A DNA stretch of 64,000 nt from Urechis unicinctus. Taxonomy: Eukaryota > Annelida > Polychaeta > Xenopneusta > Urechidae. Below, piece after piece: positions 15,601-28,100 of this stretch (positions are counted from its first letter, which is position 1; each line of letters starts with the position of its first letter). The notes under the pieces are model-generated. The model saw nothing but the letters and a program-made list of their open reading frames with translations, did not search any database and was not told the DNA's origin. Position numbers and translations under genes: made by a program. Location of the stretch: contig CM067343.1 in NCBI GenBank assembly GCA_034190875.2, positions 39,504,358-39,568,357 of the forward strand, in the 5' to 3' direction.

Positions 15601-17339
15601 CTAATTTAAACGGCAATAAACCATGCTTTTGAAACTAGCATCAACATTTACACTTTCCTATATCTGACGATTGCTAATGAGTGTATTTACGCAGGGTAGA
15701 AAACCTTGTGTAATGACAAACTGTATAATTGGGCAGATAATTTGGACGAAAGAAAAAACGACAGATTTGATAGCATTTGTGCTGTCGGTATGATGATAGC
15801 AGGGACTATCGTATTTCATGTGATTAATACATCTGCAGAGCACTCTGGCACAGCTTTTCGCTACCAGCCAATACTTATTGGTATCGACGTTATTGTTCAC
15901 CGTTCACTTAACAGCGGACTACGTTGGTTTACTTTTGAGAGTATCGGAAGGCAGACAGATATGAGGATGAATGTCATTATTATCAAATACATCTGTATGT
16001 TTGCAATTACCCCGAAGAAAGTCTTCAATGTTGTGTAGCTTTAATCTCTAGTGCTTTGGTAAACTGAGATAATACTGTGTACTTTGCTTCACACCAGTTT
16101 GGTCGATTGGGTAATAAGCATGCACGTAATGGTCTCGTTCCGTTTCTAAAACTACTACTTATGGGGGCCTTGACTCAGGGAATAAGAGCACAAATGTGGG
16201 CACAAGATAACCAAATATATTATGGCAAGTGGGATCGTTGGTTTATTACGTATTCTCCGACACATGCGAGACGCGTTTAGTAAAGCACCGATGAGGCACT
16301 CGGGATGAGGTTAGCAGCGTTCTATACCATTAGTAGTTCAATGCAACACTGTTTGAAGTGCTAATAGAACGAACTTGCAGTATTCGGAATAAACTGGCAA
16401 CGTATCCGGTAAACATAGCAACCTGATTTCGTGTTGTGCTACTTGCAGTTGCGGTAAGCTACATAAAACAATTTAACATGGATAATTGCATTTAAAACAA
16501 AACGCTTATTACCAGGTTTTATAGGACCGCAATATCACCTATTAACAAGAAAAAAGTCTCAAAACTGTTTGATCTCTATGAGAGGCACTGAAATGTTTAT
16601 AGCATCATTGTATGAGAAGCTTGATGCTTAGACGCATTCCAGCTTGAAGGTTCTGCTATGTTAAGCTTTCACGGTAGTCGTGTTGAAAACAATTGATTTG
16701 CCCCGTTTTCGCTGTGTTGAATCATGCTGTTGAAGAAGCATTCATATTTCCAGGTTATGCCTACGTCATAAGTCTTAAAGTGATAACCGTATCTTGTTCC
16801 CGAATATTACTGGCAGCAGATTTAATACTTGTCGTGACATCTTGAAAGGTTGCACGTCACTCCGTGGGTGATTTTGGTGAACAGAAAAATTGGGCATTTT
16901 GGTCGCTTTGGGATACTACCTTGGTGAAAATTTATTGCGACCGGCAAGTTTCAGTCGGGAATTACCTCGCTTTCCCCGACGTTTACATTGATGAAGAAAG
17001 GTAATGCGGTTATTTTGCGCGTGTACCGTGCTAGTTGTGATATGTGAATGGTATTGTTTTGGTGGGTAAATATGGGCAGTGACGTAGATCACCAATATTT
17101 TATTCATACGACTTCGGCTAATTCAACTTTCTTACTCCCATTTGTAGAGGCCGAGCAATTACTCTTGTGTGAAAGAAGATAATGCATTGCATTAGATAGG
17201 AGTTAGTATTCCCGGGATTAGTGCTTATTCGTCGCTAATGACGCCATTTACTTCTCCTGGGATGAAGTTAGCTCGTTACGGATGAATTGACGAGACCTCG
17301 TGGCGTCATTAAATCAGAAAAAAGTAGTTCCATTCTTGA
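12655..17339. other. no recognisable feature
   Basis: AT-rich sequence. Open frames of up to 110 codons (15706-16038, 13684-13989) occur on both strands, often overlapping, without motifs, introns or a partner elsewhere in the window. I regard them as chance. Confidence 0.5.
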
Positions 17340-18110
17340 TGAATGTCACTGTATTTTAATCAGCTTATTTTATGTACAAGGTTCCCATTCCCAGTCAGTT
17401 GGAATTCAAAGCAGCGATTTGTAACGAACGACAACATACAAAATATGACACGTACTGCAAATTGTGTAGGTATATTTGCACATAGCAATGCACACATTGT
17501 TAATCATGATTTGACAAGGCAGGCATTTCGTTATGAGCAGATTTTTGTCGTAGACGGTGAGTAATTGCAGCTCCAACAGTGCGTCCAATGACAGACTGGG
17601 GCTTATGTAGTAGTTGGCTGGTACTTTATTCATATGTTTTGGTATGCAGTTGTTCTGCCCTTCCACTTTACTTATGACCTGCATCAAAAGGTAAGAGTCA
17701 CAGCCCCGTAGGTTGCGGAAGACAGCTGGCATAGTTGTTGTTTAAAGATTCAACCGCAGCCTTAGATTGCATACGTAGTTTGCCGGTATCTTGTACATTC
17801 TTGTTATGTGCCAGTTGTCACGAATGGAGTCTCTGCCCTTTTTACACACATGACAGCGTGCTGCCACCTTGTAGGATCTTTCATCCTCACGCGTCATGTG
17901 CTTGAGAGCAGACTTTCATCCTGCGCTTTTCCAGTTGCAGAGCTCGCAAGGATTTATCAACAGTGTCTGGTCGCATTGGTCAACCACATAGCCGTTACCC
18001 CATGGGTTCATGTTCCTCGGTCTTCTGCGTGCTGCTCTTGGTTGGGTAAGCTGCAGGGCCCGGAATCTTCGCAGTGAGAACCTCAAAGTCGGTGTAGATA
18101 GCAAAGATCG
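17340..18110 (-). pseudogene. Polinton DNA polymerase B remnant, exonuclease side
   Basis: Minus-strand translation shows several short blocks in the order expected for the N-terminal half of Polinton polymerase B (Pfam DNA_pol_B_2 type). These are an exonuclease-like IYTDFEVL near 18080-18105 (family pattern YADFEAL), a Cys-His-x-Cys cluster near 17840-17860, FRNLRGCDSYLLM near 17680-17725 (family FHNLRGYDSHLIM) and YYISPSLSLDALL near 17565-17610 (family YYTSPGLSWDALL). The family enzyme replicates the element's linear DNA from a protein primer. This copy is broken at about five or more places and is a fossil. Several independent motifs in the correct order make the identification firm despite the decay. 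Confidence 0.8.
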
Positions 18111-20233
18111 ATACCAGCTGCTTGTCTAATTAGCTTCGGTTGGTGTTCTAGTTGGATAGATAGAAACGTAAGCCTCTGCAGAGTCCCGAGGACACTCAGC
18201 CAGGGGGTTAATCAATGATGATTTAAGGATCCATATTACGTGCTGCTGTTAACATGTACAACTTAAGTCTAATATATTGTGTTTTAATGAAGACTATTTC
18301 CCAGATAATAACTTTATAGGCGCCTTCACTAACTATTACGATGTTTTAGCTGAAAAGGGTTGCACACCAACCCTCTCCCGATTATACAAATTTTGAGCTA
18401 GTTGGAGGAGAGATACATTTGAGTGATAATCCTTAAGTTATCATCGAAAACTATCGGACCCGAAATCCGCTTTCACTTTCAGCTATAGGTCAGCATGGCG
18501 GGATGGTTGTCATCCGTGATGGTTTGGAGTTCACCGAGTAGACCCGACAAGGAGTGTCGCAAAAAGTGGTGGCAGCCCTAAATGTCGTTGACCAAGCAGC
18601 TGCTGAAGCCACAGGGAAGTTAATAATGAGCAGCATCACAGCAACTTTACAGAGGGCGTTCATGACACAATAGAAGACATGGGTACACAGACAGATGATC
18701 TGCCACTCCGAGAGGGTATGAAAACCAAGATGGGAGAGCTGGTCAACAGCCAAGCGCGGCTTAGCATAATAGCATAATTCAGCGTAAGCTGGAGGAGCTG
18801 CCAGATGAGACTGAAGACAAGAGTAATCTCCCGTAGTGTGAGCTTGCAGCGCTGCGGAAAGAAAGACAAGTATGCCTATAAGCTGCTTCTGAAAACCGGG
18901 AAAGGCTGCAGATCAAAATCAATCGCATCAGGGAAACGACCAACAGACTTCTTAACGAGTACAGGGGGCTATCCGAGTGCATTCACACCCTGTTCCAGGA
19001 CCAAAGCATTACAAGACTGTGCCCCTTAAAAATCCAATTTACAACACTGCAAGTGATCTATGCGTAGTCCTAAGGTCAATCATGTCAAATGTAGGCTGGT
19101 ACAACCAAATCGTATGAGACCATTTAATGGCAGTCAAAGTCGTCAGAAGCTGGATGATCTGCCCAATTCAAACCTGGCCTTTGGAATTGCAAACGTCTGC
19201 TGGAGATGATTGTAGCTATAGTTTAGTCAGTATATGTTGATGCTGTGAACGGGGTTATTATCCTCACGATTCCTCGGTAGGCGGTGGCCTTATTCAGGTA
19301 CTTAAACAATTGACCGGCTCATCAATTAAAGCATGTTCAACACACTTTATGTCCACTTGGATCAGGCCTGTAGCATGAACAGCATACTAAATGGTGCTTA
19401 CACCAGGCTTCTTGTGGGCTTTGGTGGTGGCTTTGTTAGTGATATTGTAACCACGATCATCGCTTATCTTCTAGTCTCAAAGCGCGTTACTTGCGGAACT
19501 GAACATGAGGTAAAGGATCAGTTACGCGGTGGTAAAAGAAGTCTATCAGATCACAACGACTTCCTGCTGGCGTTGGTCTTAAATTAGATATCAATATGAA
19601 TGATTATGGAAAATGTATCATTTAGCGACTGACCATCAAGGTAAAAAAACCCAATTGACCCAAATGAAGAGGAAAATTAAGGCTTCATGTGTAAAAGCAT
19701 AGAATGTTTCATCGATGAAAAACACGCGCTTATCTAATGTGGAAAAGACGGCAGAAGGCATCAGAATAAATTGGATACACCTACTACTGTCTAGCAGACC
19801 GTGCATGACATCGACCCAACCCAATACAAAGAGTGATTTTATTGTGCGGACTTGCACGCGCTGTATATACCAATCCGTTTGAAACATTGAATAAAGGAGG
19901 TTGTTAGGTATATAATGAACACCGATAAGTGTATTGCTGAGCTTGAAGGCTGGGAGAAGAGTTGACATTGGATGTAGATGATCAAAGAGACGTGAACACG
20001 GATTTAGAGATCAAGCTGAGAAATAAAGTCAGCGATTTCGAGACTAAGACCGATCACATTGTGGAATTGAAGGATATTGTGACATATGGTGATCTAAGAA
20101 CGATGACCTTATCGAGCAGGTGGATCGCCAAGAGGAGCTTGTCAGCTGGTATGAGATGCCGGCCACAAGCTTTTGAAATTCGCGTTCCAGATATTACACG
20201 TCAACCAGGTATGGCCAGTCAAACCCAGTGCTA
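18111..20233 (+). other. coding-like sequence inside the Polinton fossil, unassigned
   Basis: The sequence is GC-richer than the surroundings. Plus-strand translations contain protein-like stretches: an Ala/Val-rich helical one near 18550-18660, a charged stretch with coiled-coil look near 18790-19010, and another charged stretch near 19962-20140. A small frame at 19333-19587 has a hydrophobic centre that could span a membrane. None matches a Polinton protein I can name, and pieces lie in different frames, so anything here is broken. It probably belongs to the Polinton because polymerase remains flank it on both sides, but cellular or other mobile origin is not excluded. Confidence 0.35.
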
Positions 20234-20306
20234 GACCACCCGGTTTATGTAGGCATGTGCTCATTTGACCTCTCCAAGCACCTGATGTAAGACTTTTATT
20301 GCAACA

Positions 20307-20312
20307 CAATGA
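20307..20312. repeat. target-site duplication, left
   Basis: The six bases caatga directly left of the terminal inverted repeat are repeated directly right of the other one (21787-21792). Confidence 0.65.
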
Positions 20313-20377
20313 CAGGCCTGGAATTTCGTCATTTTAAGGGCAAGGCCACTTTGGCCTTCGATAGGTGCAAATTTTGA

Positions 20378-20446
20378 AGGGCACCAAGGCCAAAGGGAAG
20401 GGCACCAAGGCCAAATAGAAACATTTAAAAGGGCACGGAGGCCAAA
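20378..20446 (+). repeat. 17-base subterminal repeats
   Basis: Two exact copies of agggcaccaaggccaaa at 20378-20394 and 20399-20415, and a third with two changes at 20430-20446. A further relative lies at 21645-21660 near the other end. Subterminal arrays of this kind often serve as transposase binding sites in hAT elements; that role is inferred here. Confidence 0.7.
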
Positions 20447-21660
20447 GAATTTTTAAACTTGTGATATTTACAAAAGAAGATAATGGAAGCAAAACACAAA
20501 CAATTATGGAAGCACAGATCAGTTTTAAGTTTAAAAGAATTCTAAATTTATTATTTGCATTTTATGAATAATTTATTAGACCGCTCCAAAATTATTCTTT
20601 TCATTTAATCTTGTCAATTGATGAAAAGTGTTTTGAGGAGAGGAGGTTTGGTCTTAAAACCAATCACTAGACACGGTGAGAATCGACTAGCCTTGTGGTC
20701 TAATCACTAGGCTTTCTTTTCTGTGTACTCACAAGACAATGTTGCAGTGAGTGTAAAATAAGATTTGTAAATTTAAAACCCAATTCATTTAAAGGATCTC
20801 GAATTTTTGAATGTTTTAAATAAATCATTCTCAACGACCACTCTGAGCCTGCTTCATAAAAAAATTAACATCAGCAATTATGAAACAATTAAATGAAGTT
20901 AGAATGCCAATGGTCATATCTACTAGTCCTCATTCTCTGATGCAGAAGTAGCCGATTTCTGTAGGTCAACTTTTCTCGAACGTTTCAAACGATCCCTTCG
21001 TGGCATTTCGATGTTATTTAGTAAGGACTCAAAAACATGAACGAATAGAAGTGACAGGATACGATAAGTGTGTACTTTCGTTGACAACAATCTAACGACG
21101 CGATGTCCAACGACGACAGGATGTCAAACTTTTACCAATCTTGTGCTGTCAGCGTGTTCAATACACAACAAAAGTTCTCACAACCTTGGTTGTCAAAAAC
21201 TCTGGTTCCGTTAACATCGCACACAACAGCAACTTCGTTTCCAGAGATGATCGATCTCGCTCACTGATCTCGCTGCGCCCTTGCTGGTTCGCTCTCCTAG
21301 CCCGAAGACCAGAAGTCACTATTCAGAATAGTTTAAGAAACTGAGTAACGACCATTCTACATTTAGTTCTAGATAGCAGCTGCCTTCGTTTAATTATGTT
21401 ACTCCCGTTGGAAAGCAATGAGTTCAATGCTATTTACATGTGTGTTGCGTTTAATTTTCGGAGGGGCCAACATTAAAGAGGTCAATCTGTCAGAGGAAAT
21501 GAGGCCGCGTGGTGAAGTTTGGTTGTGTGCTGTGTTCAATGGCTGGATGGTGGGGATTTAATAATTGGGTCCAAGATGCTGTCGGCGGAGCGGTCAGGCT
21601 GCCGGTAGACGGCCGCGGTGGATCTTGGATGCAATAGGTGAAAAAGGGCACTACGGCCAT

Positions 21661-21677
21661 GGGGGGGGGGGGGGGGG
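21661..21677 (+). repeat. (G)17 run
   Basis: Seventeen consecutive G inside the TIR transposon, a likely site of length variation and sequencing error. Confidence 0.95.
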
Positions 21678-21739
21678 TGCACGGCAAACTTGGCCGTAAT
21701 ATTTGGTCATTTTTAAGGGGCAATCGCGGCCACTTGAAG

Positions 21740-21766
21740 GGCCATGACGTCAATGGCGTCATGGCC
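21740..21766. repeat. perfect hairpin near the right end of the transposon
   Basis: Arms ggccatgacg (21740-21749) and cgtcatggcc (21757-21766) are exact complements around a 7-base loop. It sits just inside the right terminal repeat. Confidence 0.8.
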
Positions 21767-21786
21767 GCCGTGAAATTCCAGGCCTG

Positions 21787-21792
21787 CAATGA
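21787..21792. repeat. target-site duplication, right
   Basis: caatga directly after the right terminal repeat, identical to 20307-20312. Confidence 0.65.
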
Positions 21793-22130
21793 AGTCAGTA
21801 TATAGTAGCGATCTGGGCCTGCTAAACGCAGACACGGACTAGCTGCTTATGGAGATCCGCACAGCTGACGTGTTCACAGACATACAGGCGAACCTCACCC
21901 ACTTTGACAACAGCAACTACTCACCTGATACCAAACTCCACGCCGACACCGATAAATGAAGGATGAGTTCGGATGTGTGCCTATCAATGAGAATGTGGGT
22001 TAGCACCTCAAGATGCAATCTATCCTTCTGTCTTAAGAGGGCGAGATTAGAAAGGCAAAGGGAGTGAAGACTGGTGTGTCGAAGAGTACCTACCCCACAG
22101 TATCGTAAAGGGGATACAGAAATATGACGC

Positions 22131-25100
22131 TAAATTGCCGTGGTGTCAATTATGATTCACCTCAGCTCTACATCATTTTCCATGTCCCTCACGATGAATA
22201 AATGCTTCTTTGTACAGGTTCAAACACTAAGCAACATTAAAAACATGCTCAAACTTATGTCCATCCCCCCTCAAATACACTCTTTTATTGCAGTAGGCAA
22301 CTTTAATGACCTCATGACCATTAAAACTGCAAATTTTTTTTCAATACAACATTTACTAATAAAAAAACAACCACAATGCAAAGCAATTGGTTTCTTCTAA
22401 TAAAGGCGTAACCTAGTGAGGCCAGGGACCAGAAGTCAATTAGATGCAATTTCAGTCAAGCTGCTACACAAAGAATAAATTCCTTCATCACTAAGTAAAT
22501 GGTGGGCTCACGCTGCTCAAACTGCATTACTCATAACCATAGCAGTGGGTAACTAAATCGTGCTCGATGAACCATCCCAGGAAGAAGGACAAGGTGCAGC
22601 GAGGAATAGGTTGTTCTGTGTCAAAAGTGCTCTGAATAGAACATATAAAGGAACAATGCTTTACAAAGAAAATGAATTATTGTTTCTGACAATAGTAATG
22701 CTAGTTTTCAGAACATTGTATCGATGACAATATCCTCGTTATCTTGGAATCTATTTATGTCACTACATAAGGCGGCTAGTAACACAGACGGCATACATAA
22801 GAAGCTTTCGATGAATTGCGGTGTTTTAATGCTACGGTATGAGACAAACAATATATAGACAATACAGAGGTATTGGCTAGAAAGACTATCAATGTTGCTA
22901 GTAATGGTATGCTCGCGACCTTACACTATTTGCTCCCATAATAATAATCAGTTTAATTAAGAAGAGCTCATGATAGCAACACTTACGCACCTTTCGTAAA
23001 AAACCGTCATTCATCTGATCATTAATAGATCGGCAAGATAAACCAAGAACAAGTTGCCAAAGGTGAGTCATGTACGAGACTTCAACGGAAACTCCTCTAC
23101 TTCAATGAGCAGTAGTGCTGGAAAACTCTTTACGGCTTGGATACGCTCTTTTTATCCATGCACTCACATATGCTACCATGTCGAGCTGCTATAACGCCAA
23201 TTTGTTCCGCCACTAACGATTACACTCCAAGCTGCGGCGAGCTGCTACATATTTATGATATCGCAAAATACAGGAACCTGGTGTGTGTTTTTTTTGGGGG
23301 GAAAGCGGATGAAAATATAATGTAATGACGCCTGACATCCAATACATACTTGAGTATTTAGTATTCACATCGGGGATACTGATATAATGTTTTTCCTCTC
23401 AATAGTTAACACACATTCTTCCCGCATCACCAATGTAGCGTCATTGCAAATTGGCTGATCATTGAGGCTTTTCTTATCTGACATTAAAATATCAACCCTA
23501 TTGTTCGCTTGCCCAATGTACTGCTGACATGGCCAAAAATAGTCAGGTGGCAAAAAGTTAACGATTACAAATTTAATATCTTCTTGAAAATCAGCAATGT
23601 ACTCTCAGCTTTATTGACCTGTGTAATTGTTGAAAGCGCGAAAGACTCTCACAATTTACAAAAGCTGCCTGGGGTGACTTTCTTTGTCTCACTTGGTTGA
23701 TATTTTTGCGGCTAAGTTGAATACCGCTCACTACAACTGCATTATAATAGTCTGTGACACAATCACAATGGTATACGGCACACAAAAAAGCATGTGGCGT
23801 ATATATTGGTGTATTAGTAGTTAGGAGCGAGAGGTAGAAGCAACAAATGGCAAGAATTGTCTTACGGCCTTGAAATATGTCAGATAGCGTGATTTCTTAC
23901 TATACATTTCCTAATATATTTTATGTAAGCTCTTCTAATAGTACAAGGATTGACGTCATTTGTGTGACAGTGATATGAATGTAAATTATACTATACCTTA
24001 AAATAGTTGCGTGTCGTGATAGTACCATAATAAATAGCTAATCCGAAACAAACCCCGATGCGTCAAACGAGATGAACCGACACAATTGGAACACAATCTA
24101 TTGAATTCATAATGAGCGCGGTACATTCTGCGTGCATCTCGTTCAGTGTATTGTTCAACAATAAGGCAAAACCAAATATACGTATATGTTCATCATATTA
24201 TATTATTATTATTTCTTAGCTGATATGGACGCATTACAATGACTGCTGATTTATTGTTGATCATCCTAGATCATAGCACCCTACATCAGAGATGACGGTT
24301 CTGTATTAAACATTAGAGCAAGTCAATTGTCTCTTCCGTTTCCGCTCTCGGACAATTTATATCTCTGAGTTATACTTAAACCAATTCCTGCTGCGTTGTT
24401 ACTTTATATGAAGAGATACAAAATAGAGAACCTGTATTTGACCCGCACTACCACTTGAACCCGCTTTTACACAACTACAATTCTGCAAGCCATACTCTTG
24501 TTAAAGGTTTTAGTTACAAAAGTGTGCATTGAAAGCTGCATTATTAGATTAGCTATTCAATATCCATCTCTGTCGTACATACTGATGGCGTGATTTATCA
24601 ATCTGGCAAACAGACATAGCATTTGTCGCATTTGACAAATGTGTGTTCTACAGTCTTTATGGACACAGATTTCGTGCGCTGTTAAGAGGTTGTCCCGAAA
24701 TCCTGAGTGAATCGGAGCCTGATGTAAACACACGGCGCACAATACGATTGTCACAGCAAATGACTGCATGGTCATTGGTTTGAGTAACGTTGTCCCATGT
24801 AACTCTGCTTTACTGTTGGACGCTTAGTCCATCAGTGAAAGGGAGGTGTTCTTTTATTTGCGAAATTGCACTCTACTCGGCATCCATACAAGCTTGTGTC
24901 TAATTACAATCCAATAGTGTTGCTTATGAGCACAGTTATTATTGTGAAGAACTGCAGCTAATGGTCTATTTACGATAATGCAACAAAATGAGATCGGGGG
25001 TCAATTGGCGAATAAGAAGCAGGTAACCATGGTTTTTTGTGTACATTTGATTGGTTGACCGTTGAATCTGCCATGGAAGAACTTGTATAAGTGTTCTTTA

Positions 25101-28100
25101 TTGCAAGAAATCAATCAATGTTGTGCTGCGCAGTCCACGTAAAATATACCATAAATATGAGATACAATGAACACAAAGCGCTCAATTAATTTTTAGAAAA
25201 GAGCACGAGATAAGACGTGGCATATACACTTTACCGATCATGTGTGTGTATATGTGCACTTGTCTTTGCTTGTGTGTTTATGCGCGTGTTTGTGTGAGTA
25301 GGTGTGTCTGCTGGTGAGTGTGTGTAAGAGTTTGCATATAATGGTTTCGGCGAGGTGTTGACTCCGGCTTGTTCTTGAGTGTGTGATACTGTTTGCACAG
25401 ATAGCTACACCCATATTGTAGATGTCATAAGCTGCTCGTGATATATTTTATTTGAGGCTGGTGCAGTCATGAAATTATTTTGCTTGATAAACGGTTCTTT
25501 TCTTCTACTTTAGCTTACTGACCTTCATTGCACCAAAGAGCACGTGGCTGCACTAACAGTGCGTACCACTGACATTAGATCATGAGTCTGCGAGACGATT
25601 TTATTAAGGTATCATCTAGGTGGGCGTATTGTTCACTTTTGGACAAACGTGATTAACCAGTCAGAGTAAGCCTTATTTAGCAAAATAGCACCTCCAATTG
25701 TATCGTTGTTAATCACGCGATGAAGAAAATCTCCAATATTCATCCCTGCTTTTCAAAGTTGTAATTTGCACGTAAGTGCTGTAAATTCTCAGGTGGCCTT
25801 GATGGCTATGTGAAATCTGCTTAGTTAAGAGATTAAGCAACAGTAAGATACGAAACTTCGCAACACTCGAAAGCAACTGTAGCTTATTACGCCTCTGACA
25901 ATCATTTAATGGTTATACATCAAATTGAACACCATACTTATTTTCATCAAAAGCCCTATATTAGAACCACGGCAAAAGAAGCAGGTATATGTTTCCGATC
26001 CTCAAATTGAGGAAAAGGGAAATTAAATGGAAAACCATATCTGCGACTCCTGTCTGTTATTAAAACTGTTTGCACAGAGCCATTTGTTTTGCTCAACATT
26101 AAGCGCCCCTTCCAGACAGTGCGACTCAAACACTTCTAATTCAACATTTTTACAAAGCCTTGAACTATTCAGGTCAATGCATCTACCATATGCTATTGAT
26201 TTAACACGAGGCCGCTCGTTGATATTACTGCGCCATGAGCATGTGATACAACATCAATTTTTCCTTATATTTACGCTTACAAACCTAAAACGCACTGCAT
26301 GTGAGAAACCAGCTTTCCCCCCACAATCTGTTACCCTTGTGTGTGACATTTATTGCTCATTCTAGATAATCAAACAAGCGAAGCATAAAGATAACCAATA
26401 AGCATTTATTGTTCGGCCATCATAATCACGTTGATATCTACAGACGCATCACATTAGCTGTCACGGTAATACATTACGGAGATACATGCTCCTTTCGCGT
26501 CATAAATCTGCATAAAGTTCTACATATGAATTAAGAAATCACGGAACAGCACGGTACATTTATTGTTGCGGCTACGAGTTTGCATGATCAAACATCATCG
26601 GCTAATAGGAGACTTAATGAAATTATTCCACTTTTATTAATGTATCCCGTGAATCTTCTTCTATTCGCATATAACAAAGCCTTGTCTCATAATATGTCTT
26701 GCTTCACTGTGCCCTCATATTGGATACTGAGTTGACCTTTGTAGCAGGTCGGCCCCATAAAATTCATATTTTGGCTGCTTGAACTTGATCTTGAACAATT
26801 ATGTAAAAAACAATTAGTTGAAAAAATTAATTTATCCATTGGTTTGTCGATTTTTTATTAATTTTAAACACACAGTTAATATTCAGGACAACTTTGGTCT
26901 TCGGCGGGTGAAATAGTTGCTAGTCATTTTGGACGACGATCTGCGTGCAACTGCTAGGTGTTGCGATGCTTAAATAATTGTTGATCAAGCGTGCTGCAGC
27001 GAATACATGGATATATCCACACAACATATCTGCTTAGTGTTGTGCGGAATATAATACATTCATAACCTGACGCCTCCTATGGTAGATGGTTTCACTAGAT
27101 GTAGACCGACGTAAACGAATTGCGTTACAACGGCCAAATTCTTGATAAGCTGGCGTTATGCACAAGAACAAGAGCAACGACGTCCGCAGGACGTACTATA
27201 ATTTGTATGAATCAAGGTCCAATCAATATTCTAGCTGCTCTGCTAACAATAACCCCGAATAGAAGCCTCGATCAATAATAAGGGCCCGCACCTTGCATAT
27301 ACTGCTGCTTGGTGGATGTAATCTAACAACCGTAGGGTTGCGTGGACCTGCATAATTCAGCCATTGAATTGTACGCCTAGCCATAATTGAAGTTTGCGGA
27401 AACTGACAGGGTGAGAGTGTCTCCATTTGGAGCTGTACATCGATAAATATGTTTCATATAACCATTTTGCAATATTTTCCCGATTTCACGTTTTATATGC
27501 TGGGCTACAGCCGCATCTCAGTAATACAAAGGAAATCTACAGCCTATTTTAAGGGACGGAAACCTCTTAGTTTTAAGTATAGATTGTTGCACAATAATCA
27601 GGACGAAGAGAATCAAAAGGAAATATGTAAGCAATTCACGAAGGATTTTAGTAATTTAAGGCAACCTGTAAGAACGCTGCATTAATTTCCATCAGCAGAA
27701 ATCTTCATAAGAAAGGCAAATGATTGTGGGACTCAAAATAGAAAGTGCCTGTTGTATTGCATTTTAATGGCTGGGTCTCTAGGGGAAAAGTTAAACCTAA
27801 GGATATGTATCCCTATTAGCATCCGCATCAACTTCCAAGACAATTCATTTAGAATGCTCAGAGTATACACCATTGTGGATGATGAAAATTGCATATGCAA
27901 ATAGATAACAGAAAACAATGCATACATTGTTTTACGCGAGAACAGTTGTTAGGTAACGTCTCGATAGCTCTGAATAATAGACGCTGTGACGCACAAAAAA
28001 TAAAACATAGGTTGACCTACTTTCTGATGCACGGCATCCCACTAATTACATTCCGTCCCTGCTTCACATTTTAAATTACGCAACTGCATATCAACTTAAG

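Larger units (their letters stand above)
20313..21786. mobile_element. non-autonomous TIR DNA transposon, hAT-like
   Basis: A 1,474-base element bounded by a perfect 15-base terminal inverted repeat: CAGGCCTGGAATTTC at 20313-20327 and its complement at 21772-21786. It is flanked by the 6-base direct repeat caatga. The CAGG start and GC-rich ends resemble hAT elements, whose duplication is normally 8 bases; 6 bases would fit IS3EU or Dada, or a worn 8-base copy. Left of centre is a 17-base unit repeated three times (from 20378, 20399 and 20430), and a related unit lies at 21645-21660 in the same orientation. A hairpin lies at 21740-21766 and a run of 17 G at 21661-21677. The interior is AT-rich with no transposase I can see (longest frame 67 codons), so it would have been moved by an enzyme encoded elsewhere. 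It sits inside the Polinton polymerase remnant. Confidence 0.75.
17340..22130. mobile_element. fossil Polinton/Maverick (partial)
   Basis: This stretch stands out by higher GC and by pieces of a Polinton-type protein-primed DNA polymerase B, the hallmark replicative enzyme of Polintons and the related adintoviruses. Polymerase remains lie on the minus strand at 17340-18110 and on the plus strand from about 20234, with unassigned coding-like sequence between. The element is therefore rearranged, or two copies lie side by side. I could not find the terminal repeats, a recognisable integrase, packaging ATPase, protease or capsid gene, so the outer limits are unknown. It is clearly dead, with ten or more breaks in what can be recognised, and it was later entered by a DNA transposon (20313-21786). 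It looks old, since most of the element is beyond recognition. Confidence 0.75.
20234..22130 (+). pseudogene. Polinton DNA polymerase B remnant, palm side (interrupted)
   Basis: Plus-strand translation resembles the C-terminal, palm-domain side of Polinton polymerase B. VGMCSFDLSKHLM near 20250-20290 fits the family pattern VGMSILDLSKxLM. Right of the inserted transposon are a worn TDTDSL catalytic region near 21830-21845, MEIRTADVFTDI at about 21850-21885, an FDNSNY block near 21900 and a Lys-Ala-Lys-Gly-Val block near 22050 (family pattern AKGVKKSV). The gene is split by the element at 20313-21786 and has about five further breaks. It lies on the strand opposite to the exonuclease-side remnant at 17340-18110. 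How far it runs past 22130 is unclear. Confidence 0.75.

Noticed and set aside
18490-18982. Minus-strand frames with hydrophobic segments as membrane proteins
   Set aside because: The plus-strand translations look more protein-like; the minus frames are probably shadows.
25235-25335. TG-rich patch as a possible telomere-like repeat
   Set aside because: It is a degenerate TG simple repeat without a regular TTAGGG-type unit.
26027-26365. 112-codon plus-strand frame
   Set aside because: No motif, no codon pattern different from the background and no partner; compatible with chance in 64 kb.
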